A DNA stretch of 64,000 nt from positions 62,001-126,000 of the forward strand of contig VNWV01000008.1 in assembly GCA_009801085.1 (NCBI GenBank), read 5' to 3'. The DNA is from Lasiodiplodia sp. COLG20. Lineage: Eukaryota; Ascomycota; Dothideomycetes; Botryosphaeriales; Botryosphaeriaceae. The position numbers and the translations under genes are program-made. Shown in pieces: positions 62,771 to 64,000 of the stretch. The notes beneath the pieces are model-generated. The model did not search any database. It saw nothing but the letters and a program-made list of their open reading frames with translations, and was not told the origin of the DNA. The first letter of the stretch is position 1, and every line of letters starts with the position of its first letter.

Positions 62771-64000
62771 ATGTACCGGGTGAGGGTTCCTCATGAAGAA
62801 CTATTCAAAACCGTCAAACAGAATGACCCCGACGCGGTCGGGCACTTGTTATCCTTTGGAGCGAATATTGCAGCAAAAGACAAGAACGGATCCACCGTGT
62901 TGCATCTGGCTGCCTTGGAAGGCCAAAGAGATGTGATCGAAGCGCTGATGACAGCCGACAACGATGCATGGAAGAAAGTCGTCAACATGAAAGATGCGCT
63001 AGGCCGGACTGCACTTCACATCTGCTGTACCAAAGGATACACGGGAACGATCCAACGCCTTCTTCAGAACGAAGCTGATGTGGCAGCTACGGACCAAGAG
63101 GGACGGACTGCATTGCACTATGCTGTAGATGAAGGGGACATAGAAAAGATGGAGCTTCTTCTCTATCATGGGGCCAATGCGACAGCCACGGATCAAGAAG
63201 GGTGGACTGCGTTACATCATGCTGCAGAGGCAGGCCGATTGGGTGTAGTGAGATGCTTGGTCGAACACATGAAGGAACACAAGATGGATTTCAACCAGAA
63301 AACAAACAAAACGGGCGCGACAGCACTGCACCTGGCTGTGGACAGAGGTTTTGCTCGGATTGTCGATGAGCTCATAACCAACGGAGCGAGCAGTACAACG
63401 ACAGCAAGGGACGGTGGAACCGCTCTGCACTGGGCACTAGAAGGCGCTATAGCCACAGGACATGGTCTCAACGGCGAGGACGAAGCTGGACTTCAAGTCC
63501 AAGACATTAATCTCAATGACGAGATTGGTAACTTCTACGACGGTGGCATCGGAGGTTGGGCACAAGGAGAAACAGACATGGACAAATCAGACTCCTATGA
63601 TGAGGTATTTGAGTGCATTTTCAGGGATATGAGTGATACGGCACGATGGTCGGAGCTGCTGAAGATTGCTCGCCGAGAAGAGAGAATGGAGACACTGCAA
63701 TACTTGATGAGCAAGATGTTTCCACGACAAAAAGCGGAAAGCTTACAGGCCCCCTTGAGACGAATCTGGCTGGCAATGAGTGAATCAAGAACGCAAGAGC
63801 TGATGGAAATGCTTTGGGAAGAGGCGCGTGAAGCAAGGACCCCAGAGGTTATGGATAGGCTTCGGGCAGAGGCGTGTGAAGCAAGGACCCGAGAGCTGAT
63901 GGAAAAGCTTCAGACTGAGGCGCATGAAGCAAGGACACCAGAACAGTTGGAAAAGCTTCACACAGAGGCGCGTGACACCACAGAGACTATGAAAAAATGG
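62771..64000 (+). CDS. Ankyrin-repeat protein (5' part; continues past window)
   Basis: Open from the ATG at 62771 to the window edge, 410 codons without stop. Residues about 10-240 are ankyrin repeats with the usual TALHxA..xG pattern (GSTVLHLAALEGQRDVIEAL; GRTALHICCTKGYTG; GRTALHYAVDEGD; GWTALHHAAEAGR; GATALHLAVDRGF; GTALHWALEGA). An acidic linker follows. From 63788 to 63979 four tandem 16-residue units (pattern RTxExMExLxxEAxEA) form a charged helix. No N-terminal effector or NACHT domain is visible. The function, and whether more domains follow, cannot be told from this window. Family role: protein-protein interaction. Confidence 0.85.
   Translation, partial: MYRVRVPHEELFKTVKQNDPDAVGHLLSFGANIAAKDKNGSTVLHLAALEGQRDVIEALMTADNDAWKKVVNMKDALGRTALHICCTKGYTGTIQRLLQNEADVAATDQEGRTALHYAVDEGDIEKMELLLYHGANATATDQEGWTALHHAAEAGRLGVVRCLVEHMKEHKMDFNQKTNKTGATALHLAVDRGFARIVDELITNGASSTTTARDGGTALHWALEGAIATGHGLNGEDEAGLQVQDINLNDEIGNFYDGGIGGWAQGETDMDKSDSYDEVFECIFRDMSDTARWSELLKIARREERMETLQYLMSKMFPRQKAESLQAPLRRIWLAMSESRTQELMEMLWEEAREARTPEVMDRLRAEACEARTRELMEKLQTEAHEARTPEQLEKLHTEARDTTETMKKW
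63788..63979 (+). repeat. Four 48-bp coding tandem repeats
   Basis: Units start at 63788, 63836, 63884 and 63932. Each encodes 16 residues beginning RT(P/Q/R)E and ending EA(R/C/H)EA or EARDT. The first and last units are the most diverged. The array may continue past the window end. Confidence 0.85.

Overview
The window reads as nuclear DNA of a filamentous ascomycete (Pezizomycotina; Dothideomycetes would fit, but I cannot prove the class). The grounds are short phase-consistent introns (about 40-190 nt, GTRNGT...YAG), fungal-only proteins (an AreB/ASD-4-type GATA factor, End3, Hsp88/Sse1, a DUF3176 membrane protein, a patatin-NACHT NOD-like receptor) and one intronless tRNA-Arg(ACG). I assembled every multi-exon gene by hand, checking that the reading frame closes across each junction. 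Two introns in the set are unusually short (38 and 42 nt).

Layout. 0-15 kb is a dense core block: a RING-containing SNF2 ATPase (47-3159), MCM3 (3815-6713), a second Rad5/HLTF-like SNF2 ATPase (7701-11056, minus) and type II PI 4-kinase (12261-14479, minus). 15-24 kb holds an AreB-like GATA factor (15897-17863), a 3.5-kb gene-free stretch, PRPP synthetase (21323-23191, minus) and a GNAT acetyltransferase (23678-24325). 24-47 kb is mostly accessory in look: an F-box protein (minus), the conserved Hsp88 and tRNA-Arg, a DUF3176 protein, an SDR lacking its catalytic tyrosine, a broken phosphotransferase, the NOD-like receptor (40761-45152) and a candidate small two-exon gene, separated by long AT-rich gaps. 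47-52 kb returns to core genes: an LSH/Irc5 remodeler and End3, both minus. 53-61 kb looks like a small terpene locus: a nine-exon cytochrome P450, a nine-exon class I terpene synthase and a secreted heme peroxidase, all on plus. The window ends inside an ankyrin-repeat gene.

Themes. MCM3 and the LSH-like gene each carry two ACGCGT (MCB) boxes upstream, which suggests shared G1/S control. Three SNF2-family ATPases lie within 50 kb. A family of short palindromic, MITE-like repeats, about 75 bp when complete and built on GAAGCTATCGTCCGGACG and its reverse complement, appears at least six times. I think this is the least expected structure here. Other points of interest are the absence of any AUG from the first coding exon of the GATA factor, the tripartite receptor, and a recurring switch from C-rich to G-rich coding sequence near the 3' ends of genes.
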